IMG/VR virus record: IMGVR_UViG_3300025154_000049
Location: 94,518-158,517 of that record
DNA from: a virus
Reading direction: 5' to 3' (one strand)
Length of the DNA stretch: 64,000 nucleotides
Positions 31,604-39,434 of the stretch are shown piece by piece; position 1 is the first letter of the stretch; every line of letters starts with the position of its first letter. The notes under the pieces are model-generated. The model saw nothing but the letters and a program-made list of their open reading frames with translations. It was not told the origin of the DNA and made no database searches. Position numbers and translations under genes: made by a program.

Positions 31604-32072
31604 GGACTTCCTCGGCTTGAACAGTTGCTTCTCTTCCTAAGTTATCTGTTAATTTTCTTATATTACTATTTTTCTTAAACTGTTTAGTAAATTTATTAAT
31701 TTCTTTCCAATCCGATTCTCTGTCATTATCCAGATTTTCTCTTCCGATATCGAGTCTTATATTTATACCACCGTAAGGATTAACTCTCAAAATACCGTAG
31801 TAGCCTCCTCCATATAATTCTGGTAATTCATTTTCTACTTCGTGGTGAAGGATATTAGAATCCCATACGAATAACCCAGAGTTGTTTAGTATAAATCTAA
31901 AACTGTCATACTTTCCACCCCTACCCTCTTTCCACAATTTTTGAAGCTCTGAGTAGGAAGGATTTTTAAATATCTCAACATAAGCATCTTCGTCGGTTAC
32001 TAAACGCTCTGCACTAATAGTTATACCTTTATAAAATTCTTCTGTTATCTTTTTAATTTTCTTTAAACTCAT
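31599..32072 (-). CDS. Virion-type protein with one YVWDA-type domain
   Basis: 157 aa from the ATG overlapping the upstream stop (ATGA); this gives MSLKKIKKITEEFYKG. Then VEIFKNPSYSELQKLWKEG ... GLFVWDSNILHHEV (about 32-75), the same domain as in 821-1633. C-terminal half basic and helical. Confidence 0.7.
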   Translation of the reverse strand: MSLKKIKKITEEFYKGITISAERLVTDEDAYVEIFKNPSYSELQKLWKEGRGGKYDSFRFILNNSGLFVWDSNILHHEVENELPELYGGGYYGILRVNPYGGINIRLDIGRENLDNDRESDWKEINKFTKQFKKNSNIRKLTDNLGREATVQAEEVL

Positions 32073-32073
32073 A
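32035..32073 (-). repeat. 39-bp exact repeat encoding the targeting-like peptide, copy 2
   Basis: Identical to 31565-31603. A 27-bp version is at 33404-33430. Confidence 0.85.
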
Positions 32074-33430
32074 ACCAAGACCCTACCACTACTTCATTTA
32101 TCCCCGCTCTTTTTAAACTCTGATACATGTGGGTTTTTAAAAATTGTTCTTTAACATACTTGGTATTTTCTTCAGTACCACTACCCCAAGGAGTCAGCAT
32201 GGGAGCATTTATGTTGTAGAATTCATTAGCAGACCCGTAATAAATATAAACACAAGGTTCTTTAACTTCCTTATAACCTGTATTAGAAGTTGAGAAAACT
32301 ATCCCAAGTAAATCTAATTTGATATCAAATTCATTTCCTAACTTAGCATGTTTAATAGCACTACTATGAATCATTTTATCCGCATCCCATAAGATATAAT
32401 CCTCGGAAGAATTCATAGAAAATCTAAGATTACCTCTTTTAGATTCTTTAATAAGCCTTGCTATTTCTGGATAAGAACTATTTTTATACACATCTACTTC
32501 TAGTTTTCTATTAACCAGACTCTGTGGATTATACCAAGTTGCAGTAGCTACGTAGTCTTCATCTACTACTTCTTCTTCCCAATCCTCATCTCCATATTCC
32601 ATATTTTTTATTTTAGTGTTATGTATAAAGAAGGATTCTCTAAATTCGTCTTCGTTAGAATCATCCTCTTCGTCTAAGAAGATAGCAGATAGATTATCCT
32701 CTTCCTTGTATATTATAATTCTAGTATAATCTCTTAACTTTAATATTTTTTCAATAAAAGGATGAACGGCTTTTGTAGCTAACCAAACATAATAATCATC
32801 CGTACTTTCTGGAGATGCTGGAATTAGTGCTCTAAGCTCTCTTCTTCCTTCAGAATCAGGTTCTGCCATCTTAAGCAATTTCATTATTTCAAAATAATTT
32901 GAATTCTTATAGACATCCATGGGAGGATGTTCTATTGAAGTAAAATAATCTTCGTTTTCTATTCTTGCTACATTTTCTTTAACATTAAATATAATATAAT
33001 TAACTATACCATCTTCCAATATTTTAGCTGAATCAAACCCCTCTATGCCTAAATTTGGAATAGTGTCTAAAAATTGTTCCGTAATTTCCCAAGAGTTTCC
33101 AGAATTTGCAATTATGGAAGGGTCTTGTATATCTATAAATTGAGATAAATATTCGTCGTCCTCTTCTCCGTATGCGTAAGGGTCTGTTATCTCTCCAACA
33201 GTATCCTTTAACATCCTAAAATGTTCAGGATTAGTTATGTCAAAAGTTCTTCCTAAGTCAACTTTGTATTTTTTAACATTTCCTTTTTTACTATATAACT
33301 TCGCAAAATCATAATTAGTGGAGAAATAATTTCCCACTCCAAACTCGTCGTCAAAATCAGAACCTCTAAATAAAAGAACAGGATTGTTCTCCATCTTTTC
33401 CACTATCTTTTTAATTTTCTTTAAACTCAT
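32069..33430 (-). CDS. ART-like protein with two YVWDA-type domains
   Basis: 453 aa. MSLKKIKKIVEKMENN (site I-V-E), then LLFRGSDFDDEFGVGNYFST and DFAKLYSKK (about 19-50), the R ... G-x-Y-F-S-T ... Y outline of R-S-E-type ADP-ribosyltransferase folds. Two YVWDA-type domains follow (MDVYKNSNYFE...DYYVWLATKAVH; VDVYKNSSYPE...YILWDADKMIH). First gene of the operon behind a late-promoter candidate. A delivered, host-modifying enzyme is inferred. Confidence 0.7.
   Translation of the reverse strand: MSLKKIKKIVEKMENNPVLLFRGSDFDDEFGVGNYFSTNYDFAKLYSKKGNVKKYKVDLGRTFDITNPEHFRMLKDTVGEITDPYAYGEEDDEYLSQFIDIQDPSIIANSGNSWEITEQFLDTIPNLGIEGFDSAKILEDGIVNYIIFNVKENVARIENEDYFTSIEHPPMDVYKNSNYFEIMKLLKMAEPDSEGRRELRALIPASPESTDDYYVWLATKAVHPFIEKILKLRDYTRIIIYKEEDNLSAIFLDEEDDSNEDEFRESFFIHNTKIKNMEYGDEDWEEEVVDEDYVATATWYNPQSLVNRKLEVDVYKNSSYPEIARLIKESKRGNLRFSMNSSEDYILWDADKMIHSSAIKHAKLGNEFDIKLDLLGIVFSTSNTGYKEVKEPCVYIYYGSANEFYNINAPMLTPWGSGTEENTKYVKEQFLKTHMYQSLKRAGINEVVVGSWL
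33404..33430 (-). repeat. 27-bp partial copy of the targeting-peptide repeat
   Basis: Identical to the core of 31565-31603 and 32035-32073, again at a gene start. Confidence 0.8.
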
Positions 33431-33450
33431 TAAATATATTTTCCAATAGT

Positions 33451-33470
33451 AATCTATTTAAAATATAAAT
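33451..33470 (-). promoter_or_regulatory. Candidate phage late promoter
   Basis: Minus strand ATTTATATTTTAAATAGATT, 21 bp before the 33430 start; it touches the stop of the 33470 gene. Confidence 0.6.
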
Positions 33471-33904
33471 TAATCATGTTTATATTTCTCATTTAAGTCT
33501 TTGAATAATTCTTCTCCATCTAACACAGCTTTGCCCTGAGTGAGTTCGTCCTCGGCTTCATTAAGCTTGTTAAATAAATCTTCTATACTTTCACATCTCG
33601 TGAGGTTGATTCCGTTCTCCACTTCAAACATGGCTTCCAATGTTTCAGCATTAGGTTCATGAGAACTATACTCTAAAGAGGCACTTGGATATTCTTCATC
33701 GTCATCTGTTTTAATATAATAGTTATCTATGTCTTTAGCATCTACTTCTATCTCGGAAACATAGTAGAAATCATAATCTCCATAATCATCCGTCTGAGAA
33801 TACATCTCACATAACCTATCGGCATGTTCTTTATTACTAAATGCTTCTACAGTATAATCCCCGTCCATACCCAGATTGTGCATTACAACATAAACTTTAC
33901 TCAT
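33470..33904 (-). CDS. DUF7336-like small phage protein
   Basis: 144 aa. SKVYVVMHNLGMDGDYTVEA, FSNKEHADRLCEMY and a later Asp-rich YYVSEIEVDAKDID give the strand-helix-strand outline of a small phage family. Acidic C-terminal helix. Function unknown. Confidence 0.65.
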   Translation of the reverse strand: MSKVYVVMHNLGMDGDYTVEAFSNKEHADRLCEMYSQTDDYGDYDFYYVSEIEVDAKDIDNYYIKTDDDEEYPSASLEYSSHEPNAETLEAMFEVENGINLTRCESIEDLFNKLNEAEDELTQGKAVLDGEELFKDLNEKYKHD

Positions 33905-33926
33905 TGTTCCTCCTAATTATAAAAAT

Positions 33927-34085
33927 AAGAGCTATCTTCCTCTTTCGTTATCTAGCACTTAATAAGTATATACTACCGTCGTAGCTTTCCTTACTGAGCT
34001 TGCGTAATCACTTTGGACTACGGAATCATAAACCGATTCTACGATACCCAAAGAAATAGCGGGTTTATCACTACTTGTCGCTCTT
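33927..34085 (-). ncRNA. Structured intergenic RNA element
   Basis: Closed by AAGAGC/GCTCTT and ending in ATTTTTAT. Inner stems include GAATC-GGTTTAT-GATTC and AGTATATACT. It lies between a 34-aa gene and the 33904 start: terminator, leader or independent RNA. Confidence 0.45.
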
Positions 34086-34175
34086 ATGTGTTATCTGTAT
34101 TAAAGGAGTTCCTGTCAGGACACCTAAGCCCATAAACAGTATTCCTAACCCTGCAAAGAAACCAAACAGTTCCAT
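34071..34175 (-). CDS. 34-aa membrane peptide A
   Basis: MELFGFFAGLGILFMGLGVL then TGTPLIQITHKSDK. One membrane helix. AAGGAG 5 nt upstream. Paralogous to the next gene. Confidence 0.7.
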   Translation of the reverse strand: MELFGFFAGLGILFMGLGVLTGTPLIQITHKSDK

Positions 34176-34279
34176 TATTTCTCCTTGTGATTTATTGTTA
34201 TAGTTATTCCACCATGGATGCAAAGACCAAAAGCTAAAACTATTAAAGCTAGTCCCGCAAAGGCTCCGAATAAATCCAT
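34175..34279 (-). CDS. 34-aa membrane peptide B
   Basis: MDLFGAFAGLALIVLAFGLC then a polar end. Same length and pattern as peptide A (M-x-LFG-x-FAGL), with stop/start overlap, so a tandem duplication. Confidence 0.7.
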   Translation of the reverse strand: MDLFGAFAGLALIVLAFGLCIHGGITITINHKEK

Positions 34280-34294
34280 ATTGTTTCTCCTTAT

Positions 34295-34624
34295 TTAAAG
34301 AATACTTCTGTATTCTACGGGTATTCCTTGTTTCATTGCTAAGTCTATTCCGTAATTCATACCCTTAGATATACCTCTATCCGTATATACTACAGATTTA
34401 TTTGCTACTACTCTCCAAGCCAAACCCGCATCAATACCCATTTGTCTTTCTTCTGGGATATTGTCATCTAGGATGCTATCTTGAGTATATAACAAATGAC
34501 TCGCTATAGGAGATTCGCCTCTAAGTAGAGAGTCTCTAACAGCTAGTCTTGCATACTTTATATTTTCTTGTAACTCTTCTTCGGTCTTACCAGCGAAGGG
34601 GGATTCAACTATTACTAAATCCAC
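34295..34624 (-). CDS. DUF7768 / deoxyribosyltransferase-like protein
   Basis: 109 aa. VIVESPFAGKTEEELQENIK, GESPIASHLLYTQ, GIDAGLAWR and DRGISKGMNYGI match a family of short phage proteins with a nucleoside 2-deoxyribosyltransferase-like fold. Role in nucleotide metabolism is inferred. Confidence 0.75.
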   Translation of the reverse strand: MDLVIVESPFAGKTEEELQENIKYARLAVRDSLLRGESPIASHLLYTQDSILDDNIPEERQMGIDAGLAWRVVANKSVVYTDRGISKGMNYGIDLAMKQGIPVEYRSIL

Positions 34625-34649
34625 TTAGTTTCTCCTTTATAAAAATAAA

Positions 34650-34775
34650 CTTGTCTGAGATACTGTAGGGAATTCCACCCTAATGTCCGCTACTTAAACA
34701 TCTTCTAAAAGAGACGACCAACTTGTATGGCATACTAACTACTCTTAGAATCAAACGCATGATTTCCCAGACAAG
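34650..34775 (-). ncRNA. Structured RNA with three-way-junction outline
   Basis: Closing stem CTTGTCTG/CAGACAAG (8 bp) encloses TTCTAAGAG/CTCTTTTAGAA, GTATG-C-CATAC and TAGGG-TGGAAT-TCCCTA. It fills the gap between two genes, so it may be a leader of the 34624 gene. Confidence 0.55.
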
Positions 34776-35099
34776 CTAAACTTCTACCTCCTGTATATAG
34801 AATGCTAAAGTTCTGTCAGGGTGTTTCTGTTCAGAGTACTTCTGCATGTAACTAGAACATTCTATGGCTTTCTCTTTGGTATTGAATTCATCTAACTGAA
34901 TATCTTCTCCGTCTTCTCGTATCAATCTGACACGATATCTCTTATTAGATGGTTCGATTCCTGCTAACTCAGGAAGATTCTCTGCTATCATTCTCTCGGC
35001 ATCTGCCCTTAATTCTGGAGGCAGATACTCCTTAAGTTCGTTTAATTTAGTGAATAGATGTATTCTATAAGCATCACTATCTTGAGGTTCCATTGTCAT
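34776..35099 (-). CDS. Hypothetical protein
   Basis: 107 aa. Helical N-terminal half (LNELKEYLPPELRADAERMI) and a strand-helix-strand C-terminal half (YRVRLIREDGEDIQL...). Function unknown. Confidence 0.7.
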   Translation of the reverse strand: MTMEPQDSDAYRIHLFTKLNELKEYLPPELRADAERMIAENLPELAGIEPSNKRYRVRLIREDGEDIQLDEFNTKEKAIECSSYMQKYSEQKHPDRTLAFYIQEVEV

Positions 35100-35102
35100 T
35101 TA

Positions 35103-35621
35103 TTATCCCTTTACTAATTTAGTGATTCCTTTTTTATCATTTTCTTTGTTGTACCTGATTAAATCATGTACGCTTATTAAAGTAACTACGTCTTGTCTTC
35201 CACGTCTATTGTATAGTTTATACAAAGCTTGTTCAGGATAATCTACGTAAACATCGTAGTTGCATTTAGTTTCTATATACTCTCTTAAGAGTTCAGTTTT
35301 AACAAGCATGAAACCTTCTCCAGTTTCAAAAGCTATGTATTCTGATTTACCATAGACCCAACCAAAGTCTCCATTGACATTGGTTAATTCTATCCAGAGG
35401 AAATTACTTTGTACATCATAATCTTTTCTACTTATTTTCTTTTCGGCTTTAACATCGAGTGAGGTGTAGAAGGAACCTTTCTTTACATAGAAATCTATGT
35501 GGTCAAACATGTTCTCTTCTCTAGTTGCATTGGTAACTGTAAACCCTAGGTTTACAGCTAATTCCTTAAACTTAGTTTCGGCAGTTACACCAGAGACTCT
35601 TGATTGGTCTTGAACTCTCAT
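35103..35621 (-). CDS. PD-(D/E)XK nuclease-like protein
   Basis: 172 aa. A helix with ETKFKELAVNLGF, then FDHIDFYV and SLDVKAEKK give the D ... D-x-K core of the restriction-endonuclease fold. Related phage proteins occur; specificity is unknown. Confidence 0.7.
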   Translation of the reverse strand: MRVQDQSRVSGVTAETKFKELAVNLGFTVTNATREENMFDHIDFYVKKGSFYTSLDVKAEKKISRKDYDVQSNFLWIELTNVNGDFGWVYGKSEYIAFETGEGFMLVKTELLREYIETKCNYDVYVDYPEQALYKLYNRRGRQDVVTLISVHDLIRYNKENDKKGITKLVKG

Positions 35622-35653
35622 GTCTATCTCCTACTTTACTTATACATATAATT

Positions 35654-35682
35654 ATAATAGCATAAGACAGAAAAGAATTCAA
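35654..35682 (-). promoter_or_regulatory. Sigma70-type promoter
   Basis: TTGAAT, 17 bp, TATTAT, preceded by TTAACATACAC. Confidence 0.65.
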
Positions 35683-35694
35683 GTGTATGTTAAG

Positions 35695-36438
35695 TTATAT
35701 TAAACTAAGTCCATAATTAATCATAGATAACTTAGCGTTAGCATAAGCTGTAGAGTATTGTTGATTAGCTAACGGATAACCTCCGTTAGTTTGTATAGAG
35801 TTAGAATAAGCTTGCCACGCTTGAGAAGTAGCACAAGCATTATAAGCTTCTACTGCATAATCAAATCCATTGTTGTCTGTAGCATACCCGTGAGTTATTA
35901 CAGGATAAGCATTACTATAACAAATATTAGAAGCATTCTCAGCACAGTACGCAGAGTTAATGGAAGTATTAGAGTTAGCCTCAGCTAAAATAGTATTATA
36001 TATTTTAACTTGGTCGTCTGCGAAATTTAATACTGAGTGTGGATTTATATCTTCATTAATAACTGCCTTAGCTACATCCGCTGCCATGTTAGAACCTGTT
36101 GACTTAGTAGCACAAATAGAAGCGTTCTCTGGAGTTGGGTTATTCAGATAAGCTATAGCAGAAGCTAGAGCTTCAGAAGGTCTCCCGTCATTAGGATAAG
36201 CACTGGTGAAATTATTTATACACTGTTGAGATGCAAAGATTCCATATTGTATCTTCTGACTATGAGTAAGTTGTCTTAATACTAAAAAGTTAGCCCAATC
36301 GTATTGATGTTCGGATAATAGTTCAGTTATAAGTGTTGAAGAATCTATCTGGGTTTGTACTCCAAAATAAGTTACAGCCCATGTATAAAATTCTTTGGAA
36401 GCCTCATTATCTTTAAGCCATTGTAATGTTATTTGCAT
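35695..36438 (-). CDS. Imm5-like repeat protein
   Basis: 247 aa. QYDWANFLVLRQLTHSQKIQ, YGIFASQQCINNF and AYPNDGRPSEAL match a domain annotated as putative immunity protein (Imm5-like) in bacteria and phages, here followed by an Ala/Asn/Tyr-rich region. It may neutralise a toxin or be a structural protein; neither is shown. Confidence 0.65.
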   Translation of the reverse strand: MQITLQWLKDNEASKEFYTWAVTYFGVQTQIDSSTLITELLSEHQYDWANFLVLRQLTHSQKIQYGIFASQQCINNFTSAYPNDGRPSEALASAIAYLNNPTPENASICATKSTGSNMAADVAKAVINEDINPHSVLNFADDQVKIYNTILAEANSNTSINSAYCAENASNICYSNAYPVITHGYATDNNGFDYAVEAYNACATSQAWQAYSNSIQTNGGYPLANQQYSTAYANAKLSMINYGLSLI

Positions 36439-36689
36439 TTACTCTCCTTTGGTTCGTTATCAGTTATCTCGGTGAGTTCTCTCATCATAAGAGCTTTAGT
36501 CTCCCATTCTCTGAATTGCTCTTCGGTCATTATCTGATAGTCTTGGTGTTCTATATAAAATTCTAAGAAGTAAGATTCTGGATTACAACCCGCTAAATCA
36601 CTTCCAACATAAGTTTGTATTACATCCCCGTCTTCGTATCTTAATAGATAATGTCCACTATCAGGACTTGTTAAATATACTTTATTCAT
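36429..36689 (-). CDS. MxEL-tagged protein with tail extension
   Basis: 86 aa. ALMMRELTEITDNEPKESKC: 13 residues follow the tag, so the tag is about 45 nt from the gene end. Last tagged gene before the Imm5-like gene. Confidence 0.75.
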   Translation of the reverse strand: MNKVYLTSPDSGHYLLRYEDGDVIQTYVGSDLAGCNPESYFLEFYIEHQDYQIMTEEQFREWETKALMMRELTEITDNEPKESKCK

Positions 36690-36991
36690 GTAGTTAATTC
36701 CCTCATCATGTTTAAGGTAATAAGTTCTTTGTAATCATCTATCTGATATATTCTCTCTTTACAGGGAGCAATTAGTTTACTTATATATTCTAATTTAGTT
36801 TCATAAGTATTAGCGTATACAGGAAGAATTTTATGTTTATCATCAGATAAGTCTATTAGTATTATATCAACTTTATAACCTTTTTGCAAGTCGTCAGTTA
36901 CCAAGCATATTCCATTACCTTCCCTGAAGTAAGCATACTCTTTAGAAGGGTCATAGTTCTGTAAGAACTGTTCAAAGGTATATTCTATCAT
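36686..36991 (-). CDS. MxEL-tagged small protein
   Basis: 101 aa ending NMMRELTT. Starts EYTFEQFLQNYDPSKEYAYF. Confidence 0.75.
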   Translation of the reverse strand: MIEYTFEQFLQNYDPSKEYAYFREGNGICLVTDDLQKGYKVDIILIDLSDDKHKILPVYANTYETKLEYISKLIAPCKERIYQIDDYKELITLNMMRELTT

Positions 36992-37332
36992 TCCGTCAAC
37001 TCCCTCAACGTCTTTTTAATTTCCAGAAATTCCGTAGCTTTTTTCTGGGAATCAAATTCATATATCTCCCAGATATTCCTTAAGTCCCTATACTGCATTA
37101 AGGAACCTTCCATGTCATGTAGGGAGGAATGTGTTTCATATTGATTTTCTTTATCCAACCAGTAGGTAGAAGATATTTCATATTCTATCCAAGGATAATC
37201 TTCTTTATTCCATTTACTTCTATTGGGACAGTGCATATAGCCACAAATAAATTTTCCATCCTTCTCGTCGTATTCAAGAACGATATATACTTTCTTAGGA
37301 TTTATATTTGTTTTAATCTCAAACCTAGTCAA
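36988..37332 (-). CDS. MxEL-tagged small protein, EFDS subtype
   Basis: 114 aa. IYEFDSQKKATEFLEIKKTL then RELTE. Starts with a KVYIVLEY strand. Confidence 0.75.
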   Translation of the reverse strand: MTRFEIKTNINPKKVYIVLEYDEKDGKFICGYMHCPNRSKWNKEDYPWIEYEISSTYWLDKENQYETHSSLHDMEGSLMQYRDLRNIWEIYEFDSQKKATEFLEIKKTLRELTE

Positions 37333-37556
37333 CTTACCAGCTCTCTTAGGTATCTTATTCTTTCTACTTCTTCTTTATTCTCTAACAGGGTTACACTATT
37401 TATATTAAAGAACTCATTACGATAATCAGAGTCGTAAAACTTATGAACTATTTTATAACCGCTTCTTATAAACTCTTGTCCTCTTCTGTTAGTATATAAG
37501 TATTTTGAATGACGACTCCTTTTCATAATCTGGTCGATACTTGTAATCTTAATCAT
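37329..37556 (-). CDS. MxEL-tagged small protein
   Basis: 75 aa, basic N-terminus (MKRSRHSKYLYTNRRGQE), ends RYLRELVS. Confidence 0.75.
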   Translation of the reverse strand: MIKITSIDQIMKRSRHSKYLYTNRRGQEFIRSGYKIVHKFYDSDYRNEFFNINSVTLLENKEEVERIRYLRELVS

Positions 37557-37853
37557 CTAATCCACCAGTTCCATCATCATTAGCACTCTGGTCATTTCTT
37601 CTTTTTCTTCGGGAGAACATTCCCACACATTAGTTATGTATCTATTATTTATGTGCATCTTTAGATTTGCTTCATCCCTTCCTCCTCGACAAGAATGCTT
37701 AGAGGGATTCTTAGATACGTAAGTAAATCTCCAAATATCAAACATGGCTTTCTCGGCTCTTTCAAATGTATAATAGCCGATAATCCCATCATCTTCTTTA
37801 GAGAAATATAATTTATTATAATCAAATTTATTTATATAATCTATCTTTCTCAC
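37557..37853 (-). CDS. MxEL-tagged small protein
   Basis: 98 aa ending LMMMELVD after ECSPEEKEEM. No overlap with the upstream stop, only abutting. Confidence 0.75.
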   Translation of the reverse strand: MRKIDYINKFDYNKLYFSKEDDGIIGYYTFERAEKAMFDIWRFTYVSKNPSKHSCRGGRDEANLKMHINNRYITNVWECSPEEKEEMTRVLMMMELVD

Positions 37854-38114
37854 TTAGCTTGCTAACTCCAGCATCATTAATCTTTTATTTATCTCATCTT
37901 GATTTATAGAATAGCTTATAGTATATAAGGAGGGTTTACATAACTGTTCATATACATCTCTTATACTATAAAAGAGGATAGCTATCTCAAGGAGTCCAGT
38001 GTTAGTAATGACATAATGCTTTACTCCACTACCTTCTTTGATATAGACATGTTCGCCACTACAGCTTCGGATATATATTTTAGTTATGTCATTCCAATTA
38101 TATAACTTAGCCAC
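37854..38114 (-). CDS. MxEL-tagged small protein
   Basis: 86 aa ending RLMMLELAS. Starts AKLYNWNDITKIYIRSCSGE. Confidence 0.75.
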   Translation of the reverse strand: MAKLYNWNDITKIYIRSCSGEHVYIKEGSGVKHYVITNTGLLEIAILFYSIRDVYEQLCKPSLYTISYSINQDEINKRLMMLELAS

Positions 38115-38410
38115 TACTCTTCTATCCCTTGAAATAAATCCATTATTGATATCTTATACTCTCCCATAGCTTCTATGAGTTTTGGGTCTAAAGTATCAGG
38201 AGTGTTCTCATCTATAATAGCGTAAAGTTTTACCCAATCTACTTTAAGATTGGTCGAGATAGCAGTTTGTAAAAACACTATAGTAGCTTGAGAAGCTGCT
38301 CTGAGATAGTTGAATTCGGTTCCGTTTTCACACCCCATCATCATATCATAAGACAGAGCTTTGATTAAATCAATAACCCCTTCATATACTTCTCGTTTAT
38401 TTTGTTCCAT
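38114..38410 (-). CDS. Helical untagged protein
   Basis: 98 aa from ATG 38410 (GGAG 6 nt upstream). Helical, ending SIMDLFQGIEE; not a tag. Lies inside a tagged block. Function unknown. Confidence 0.65.
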   Translation of the reverse strand: MEQNKREVYEGVIDLIKALSYDMMMGCENGTEFNYLRAASQATIVFLQTAISTNLKVDWVKLYAIIDENTPDTLDPKLIEAMGEYKISIMDLFQGIEE

Positions 38411-38543
38411 GATTATCTCCATTCATTATCATATTTAAAAAATCATAAGGCTTATATAACTTCATTATATCAAATGTTCTATCTTTGTCAAGCCCTGTAT
38501 ATTTCTTTTCTTGTATTGGTCTGGGTGCTATTAATATTTTCAT
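38397..38543 (-). CDS. 48-aa hypothetical protein
   Basis: ATG overlaps the upstream stop (ATGA). KILIAPRPIQEKKYTGLDKD then a Tyr/Phe/Asn-rich end. The stop lies 13 bp inside the next gene. Confidence 0.6.
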   Translation of the reverse strand: MKILIAPRPIQEKKYTGLDKDRTFDIMKLYKPYDFLNMIMNGDNHGTK

Positions 38544-38821
38544 TCTACTAATTCCTCCATTAGCCACTGAGAGAGCATTCTCTCATCAGTTACTATTTCT
38601 AATTCATCACGAGAGTTCTCTGCTTTTTTAATTAGTCCTGCTTCGTCAGATACGAAAAAAGAACGTAACCAGTTACCGTCATGTTCACAATCTGGCTCTC
38701 TATAGAATTCTACGCAGTCATCATCTGTTATTCTGTAATAAAGAAAACTTCCATAGACTAAACTATTATACAAATCCTCATTACGGTTTATATTATGAAA
38801 AATGTATTTATAGTATTTCAT
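38540..38821 (-). CDS. MxEL-tagged small protein
   Basis: 93 aa: KYYKYIFHNINRNEDLY start, tail WLMEELVE. Confidence 0.8.
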   Translation of the reverse strand: MKYYKYIFHNINRNEDLYNSLVYGSFLYYRITDDDCVEFYREPDCEHDGNWLRSFFVSDEAGLIKKAENSRDELEIVTDERMLSQWLMEELVE

Positions 38822-39159
38822 CCTACTAACTCCGTGAGTACCATGTGTTTAACTAAGTGTTCTTTCAATTCTGACAGAGAATCAAATTCTATTATACCTG
38901 TTGCTTTCTCTACGTCTTCACTTGTCGGTTTACTATTTACCATATAACTTTCTATGTCGTAACACCAATCGGCTACATTACTTTTGAAGTTCTTTCTTTG
39001 TTTAATTCTAACACTCCCATCAGAAAAGTCAAGCTCGTAAAGTTTAAAATCATCTTTTCTTTTCATATATAATTTGAAATCGGGAAGCAATAGATAAACT
39101 TTAGATGGATTAGCATCCCAGATATTTTCTCCGTCTACATATCTGTAAGTCTTAATCAT
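38818..39159 (-). CDS. MxEL-tagged small protein, EFDS subtype
   Basis: 113 aa. KVYLLLPDFKLYMKRKDDFK, then IIEFDSLSELKEHL and VLTELVG. Confidence 0.75.
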   Translation of the reverse strand: MIKTYRYVDGENIWDANPSKVYLLLPDFKLYMKRKDDFKLYELDFSDGSVRIKQRKNFKSNVADWCYDIESYMVNSKPTSEDVEKATGIIEFDSLSELKEHLVKHMVLTELVG

Positions 39160-39434
39160 GACGAAAGTTCCTCTATCATAAGATGCTTATTAATCTCGTC
39201 CATCATCTCTTCGTAAGAATTAAACTGCTTTAGTATTTTATATTTATATAGATTTTCTGAAATAAGATAACCGTCTCTTATTCTTTCCTCGCTGTAGGTT
39301 CTTTCTAACTCATTAGACTTCCCAAATCTAAAGGCATAAGATTTATATGTTTCTTTACAAGCAAAAGACCCTCCCAATGAAGATACAAAATCATCATTTA
39401 AATAAGGTTCTACTTGTACATAATATTTAGTCAT
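39156..39434 (-). CDS. MxEL-tagged small protein
   Basis: 92 aa ending LMIEELSS. Starts TKYYVQVEPYLNDDFVSSL. Confidence 0.75.
   Translation of the reverse strand: MTKYYVQVEPYLNDDFVSSLGGSFACKETYKSYAFRFGKSNELERTYSEERIRDGYLISENLYKYKILKQFNSYEEMMDEINKHLMIEELSS

Noticed and set aside
38444-38472. Sigma70-type promoter TTGACA-16-TATAAT
   Set aside because: It lies inside the coding frame 38397-38543; the match may be coding chance, so it is not listed.
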